The notes under the pieces: model-generated
Told to the model about the DNA's origin: nothing
Database searches by the model: none
The model's input: the letters and a program-made list of their open reading frames with translations, nothing else
Program-made: the position numbers and the translations under genes
Assembly (NCBI GenBank): GCA_051658525.1
Contig: JBOFMT010000081.1
Span: 1-9,479, forward strand
DNA from: JBOFMT01 sp051658525
GTDB lineage: Bacteria; Bacillota_I; Bacilli_A; Erysipelotrichales; Erysipelotrichaceae
DNA length: 9,479 nt
Direction of reading: 5' to 3'
In this document: positions 7,122 to 9,479 of the stretch, in pieces
Layout: the number at the start of each line of letters is the position of its first letter
Numbering within the stretch: the first letter of the stretch is position 1

Positions 7122-7130
7122 TGCTATAAT
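7122..7130 (+). promoter_or_regulatory. Extended -10 promoter for the GGDEF gene
   Basis: TGCTATAAT is a perfect extended -10 element (TG at 7122-7123, TATAAT at 7125-7130). The -35 position (about 7102-7107) is poor and overlaps the glmS terminator tail, as expected for an extended -10 promoter. The start point would be near 7137, giving a leader of about 34 nt. Confidence 0.75.
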
Positions 7131-7170
7131 GAATATAACACATAGTTTTATGATAACGAGGAGGAATCGT

Positions 7171-9267
7171 ATGCAAACAAACGGAAAACCACTCATGTTT
7201 ATTGAACAAATTCGCCAGGATCGAAAGAGCTTCGAAGCCTTTCGTTCCTATATGCACACGAATACACGTAACCCAAATCCGAAAATTTTTACCGAAATCA
7301 GAAAAGTACAAAGTCTTTGTACTGCTTTGCATTACCAGGAAGAAGCTGCTTGGTGTGCTTTTTACTTGGGTTGGCTCTACCACGAGCAAGCTGATTATTC
7401 ACTAGCTGTGCACCATCATACGATTGCTCATAATACCTTTTATGAGTTAGACGCCAAAGATGGCTTACCCTATTCTCATAATGCACTACTTGCAGACTAT
7501 CTCATGTTAGGCATTTACGATTTAGCAATCGAACATGGTACCTTAGGTATTAAAATTGCGGAACAAACTGGAGCTACCGATCGTTTACTTGTATTGTTAT
7601 TCAATACCGGCCACGCCTATTTGTTTGATCAAAAAAACAAGCAAGCTGCCGAAATTTTTGAATCGGTTCGCTCCTATCCCTATGCACAATCACAACATTT
7701 CAAAGCTACGGTTGATATCACCTATGCACAAGCACTAAATGCTTTGGGTGATTGCGATGCCGCATTAGCATTATGCGATAAAACGTACAAAACCATTCAG
7801 GTACTCGACGATGCTATCCTAACCCATGAAGCTCACTATGTATATGGTGAAATCTATCGTGAGATGAAACAATATGACACAGCAATCGCAAGTTTTACCA
7901 AAGCATATCACACAGCTCTTGCTATCAACAATCATCACAAAGCTGGGTTTGCCTTACTTGGATGGGTTCGCTGCGCAGCGATTCAAAAAGACTTGGAGGC
8001 CGTTACACAACTGTTGGAAAAGGCGTTTACCATTGCCAAACAGTTGGAACTCCCGTTATTTTATTCTTACTACTATCGCGCTGCTATGGAAGCATGGGCT
8101 TCCACACAAGAGTTCGAGCAAGCATATCTTGCCTCAACGCAAGTCTTACATTATCAAGCACTTCATAAAGAAACCACGTCGAATCTTTGGGTTTCAAATT
8201 TAAAAGATGCTATCGAAGTAACAGAGGCAGCTTCCTATCGTCAAATGTATGATGAAATACAGTTAATTACAGAAATCGGACAACGGTTCACCCGTCATGC
8301 TAGTACCAATGAACGTTTGATTACCATCTACAATGAAATCAACCAAATTTTACCAATCGATAGCTTTTCAATTGCGCAAATTAAGGATGGCACACATTTG
8401 GATTATGCCTTAAGTATCCGCAACGGTCAACCTGAGGCCAAACCTCCTGTTGCAATCGATTCCCCCTATTCGTTAGGTGCTTATAGTTATCGCAATCGCG
8501 CTAATGTTTTAATCCAAGACTTAACACAAGAATATCAAAACTATATCACCACCCCACCTGGAATCACAGATGGGTTTGCAAGTTACACAAAATCGATTAT
8601 TATGTGTCCATTACTCATAGATGATACGTGTTTAGGTATCTTAAGCATTCAAAGTTATCAAGCACATGCCTACACTGAAAAAGAATTACGAATCATTAAA
8701 TTACTGTCTAGTTATATCGCAATCGCTTTAGAAAATCACACCTTATTTCAAAGTGTTGCCTATCTTGCAAGTCATGATGCACTTACCAAAATTGATAATC
8801 GTTCCGAAATCCTACGCAAAGCTTCGTTGATATTCCAAAGGGCAGAGGCTGATCATGCGGTCTTGATGCTGGATGTCGATCATTTTAAACTAGTAAACGA
8901 TACATATGGGCACTTAATCGGAGATGAAGTTTTATTGCACATTGTTACTACTTTGAAAAGTCAACTTCGAACGTGTGATCATATTGGACGCTTTGGTGGA
9001 GAAGAGTTCCTCATTATATTGGAAGATGTGAAAACAGAAGATGTACATGCCATTTGCGAACGTATTCGAGCTGCAGTCCACCTTTCCCCTTATCAAACAG
9101 CAGAACATCTCATCCCACTTAGTGTAAGTGTTGGTGTCTATTACCAAGAGCAATCCAACCTTTCATTCCAAGAGCAATTACGTTTAGCGGATAACGCCTT
9201 ATATCGCGCAAAAAATTTGGGACGCGACCGTGTTATTTTCGAAACCAATACGATACATTATAGTTAA
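7171..9267 (+). CDS. Soluble TPR-GAF-GGDEF diguanylate cyclase
   Basis: This 698-residue protein should make cyclic di-GMP from two GTP. Residues about 55-330 form roughly seven TPR-like helical repeats; the clearest is near 219-252 (HYVYGEIYREMKQYDTAIAS). A GAF-type sensor domain spans about 365-525, and the GGDEF domain about 530-695. The catalytic motif GGEEF is at 609-613, with metal-binding Asp568 in MLDVDHFK and Asn576-Asp577. The inhibitory-site motif RTCD (600-603) sits exactly five residues before GGEEF, so product inhibition is expected. There is no signal peptide or transmembrane segment, so it should be cytosolic. The ATG has AGGAGG six bases upstream; a TTG 57 bases earlier lies upstream of the promoter -10 and is rejected. 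It is flanked by terminators and appears monocistronic. The GAF ligand and TPR partner are unknown, and no EAL/HD-GYP phosphodiesterase or PilZ receptor is in view. Confidence 0.93.
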   Translation: MQTNGKPLMFIEQIRQDRKSFEAFRSYMHTNTRNPNPKIFTEIRKVQSLCTALHYQEEAAWCAFYLGWLYHEQADYSLAVHHHTIAHNTFYELDAKDGLPYSHNALLADYLMLGIYDLAIEHGTLGIKIAEQTGATDRLLVLLFNTGHAYLFDQKNKQAAEIFESVRSYPYAQSQHFKATVDITYAQALNALGDCDAALALCDKTYKTIQVLDDAILTHEAHYVYGEIYREMKQYDTAIASFTKAYHTALAINNHHKAGFALLGWVRCAAIQKDLEAVTQLLEKAFTIAKQLELPLFYSYYYRAAMEAWASTQEFEQAYLASTQVLHYQALHKETTSNLWVSNLKDAIEVTEAASYRQMYDEIQLITEIGQRFTRHASTNERLITIYNEINQILPIDSFSIAQIKDGTHLDYALSIRNGQPEAKPPVAIDSPYSLGAYSYRNRANVLIQDLTQEYQNYITTPPGITDGFASYTKSIIMCPLLIDDTCLGILSIQSYQAHAYTEKELRIIKLLSSYIAIALENHTLFQSVAYLASHDALTKIDNRSEILRKASLIFQRAEADHAVLMLDVDHFKLVNDTYGHLIGDEVLLHIVTTLKSQLRTCDHIGRFGGEEFLIILEDVKTEDVHAICERIRAAVHLSPYQTAEHLIPLSVSVGVYYQEQSNLSFQEQLRLADNALYRAKNLGRDRVIFETNTIHYS

Positions 9268-9269
9268 TA

Positions 9270-9295
9270 AAATAGAGACCATACGGTCTCTATTT
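9270..9295 (+). terminator. Perfect hairpin just after the GGDEF gene
   Basis: AAATAGAGACC (9270-9280), loop ATAC and GGTCTCTATTT (9285-9295) make a perfect 11-bp stem starting three bases after the stop codon. There is no clean U run after the stem on the plus strand, so alone it may be a weak terminator or an mRNA 3'-end stabiliser. It stands directly before a second, more typical terminator. Confidence 0.6.
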
Positions 9296-9298
9296 CAG

Positions 9299-9335
9299 AC
9301 TGTTGACAAACATTATTTGTGTGTCAACAGTTTTT
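9299..9335 (+). terminator. Intrinsic terminator of the GGDEF gene
   Basis: ACTGTTGACA (9299-9308) pairs with TGTCAACAGT (9322-9331), a 10-bp stem with a 13-nt loop. TTTTT (9331-9335) and CTTT follow. It is the more conventional of the two tandem hairpins after the gene. Confidence 0.85.
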
Positions 9336-9356
9336 CTTTAAACTAATTGAAAAATA

Positions 9357-9368
9357 TGATAATATAAT
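9357..9368 (+). promoter_or_regulatory. Candidate promoter upstream of a short terminated transcript
   Basis: TGATAATAT (9357-9365) reads as an extended -10, and it overlaps a TATAAT (9363-9368). The surrounding DNA is A/T-rich, with only a weak -35 (TTTAAA, 9337-9342, 17 bases before TAATAT). Transcription would begin near 9372-9375, at the foot of the next hairpin. In DNA this A/T-rich such matches arise easily, so the call is tentative. Confidence 0.4.
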
Positions 9369-9371
9369 ATT

Positions 9372-9421
9372 GGCAAAAAGATATCCGTTCGTCGCAAATG
9401 TTTGGATCTTTTTGCTTTTTA
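9372..9421 (+). ncRNA. Candidate ~50-nt hairpin RNA or orphan terminator
   Basis: GCAAAAAGAT (9373-9382) pairs with ATCTTTTTGC (9406-9415). Two more C-G pairs form inside after a 2-nt bulge, leaving a 17-nt loop, and TTTTTATTTT follows (from 9416). It is a good intrinsic terminator by shape, yet it lies after two other terminators and directly before the next gene's promoter. With the promoter-like sequence before it, it could produce an RNA of about 50 nt. Its loop bases 9388-9395 are complementary to the ribosome binding region of the next gene. No known RNA family is recognised. As a terminator the call is firm; as an RNA gene it is speculative. Confidence 0.4.
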
Positions 9422-9433
9422 TTTTATCTTCAA

Positions 9434-9442
9434 TGATATAAT
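9434..9442 (+). promoter_or_regulatory. Extended -10 promoter of the next gene
   Basis: TGATATAAT (TG at 9434-9435, TATAAT at 9437-9442) is a full extended -10. The nearest -35-like sequence, TTGCTT at 9412-9417, has a 19-base spacer and overlaps the preceding terminator. The start point would be near 9449, giving a leader of about 21 nt. Confidence 0.7.
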
Positions 9443-9469
9443 TATAGTGAGGCGACGGAGGATTTATTT

Positions 9470-9479
9470 ATGGCTATGA
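9470..9479 (+). CDS. Start of an unidentified gene, cut by the window end
   Basis: ATG at 9470 follows GGAGG (9457-9461) at an 8-base spacing, downstream of an extended -10 promoter. Only Met-Ala-Met is visible, so no product can be named. Promoter, ribosome binding site and ATG together support a real start. Confidence 0.6.

Noticed and set aside
7114..7170. Longer GGDEF protein from a TTG at 7114
   Set aside because: The TTG lies upstream of the extended -10 promoter, and the ATG at 7171 has AGGAGG at a good distance.
7054..7389. 111-codon minus-strand frame over the glmS/GGDEF junction
   Set aside because: It crosses the glmS terminator and the promoter of the GGDEF gene, lies antisense to confirmed coding sequence and has no recognisable domain.
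9303..9308. TTGACA as a -35 box
   Set aside because: It is part of the terminator stem, and no -10 lies about 17 bases downstream.
1..9479. Mobile elements, phage genes, CRISPR arrays, tRNA or rRNA genes
   Set aside because: No transposase, integrase, long terminal inverted repeats, regularly spaced repeats or tRNA-like cloverleaf sequences were seen. The gene content is core housekeeping plus one signalling gene.

Overview
The window looks like chromosomal core DNA from a low-to-moderate GC Gram-positive bacterium (Bacillota). The evidence is AGGAGG-type ribosome binding sites on nearly every gene, TTGA..-17-TATAAT promoters, U-tailed intrinsic terminators, a glmS ribozyme and the secG-rnr gene pair. 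The protein sequences would fit Erysipelotrichia or a nearby lineage, but that is an impression and not a demonstrated placement. No insertion sequence, phage gene, tRNA, rRNA or CRISPR array was seen.

Minus-strand half (1-4986). Enolase (eno) is transcribed alone, from a clear promoter to a strong terminator. Next comes a secG-rnr-capA cluster driven by a near-consensus promoter (TTGATA-17-TATAAT). It encodes the SecG translocase subunit, the exoribonuclease RNase R and a CapA-type metallophosphatase lipoprotein. A short hairpin with a U tract lies between secG and rnr. No separate rnr promoter is visible, so rnr and capA are probably expressed by readthrough. The capA ribosome binding site overlaps the rnr stop codon.

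Divergent intergenic region (4964-5328). It carries the eno and glmS promoters back to back, an A/T-rich stretch with inverted repeats, and a glmS self-cleaving riboswitch in the glmS leader. Two operator-like or structure-forming elements here deserve a check: a perfect inverted repeat centred on the predicted eno start point, and a long-range helix between the ribozyme tail and the glmS ribosome binding site.

Plus-strand half (5329-9479). glmS (glucosamine-6-phosphate synthase) ends in a terminator that contains its own stop codon. A monocistronic gene follows for a soluble TPR-GAF-GGDEF diguanylate cyclase with an intact catalytic motif and an intact inhibitory site. After it comes a 200-bp stretch dense in hairpins, which ends at the start of a further gene cut off by the window edge.

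Most genes are housekeeping: glycolysis, amino-sugar supply for the cell wall, secretion and RNA turnover. The most unusual signal is in the last 130 bases. A promoter-like sequence is followed about 50 nt later by a terminator hairpin whose loop is complementary to the ribosome binding site of the next gene. This could be a small cis- or trans-acting riboregulator, but it is unproven.
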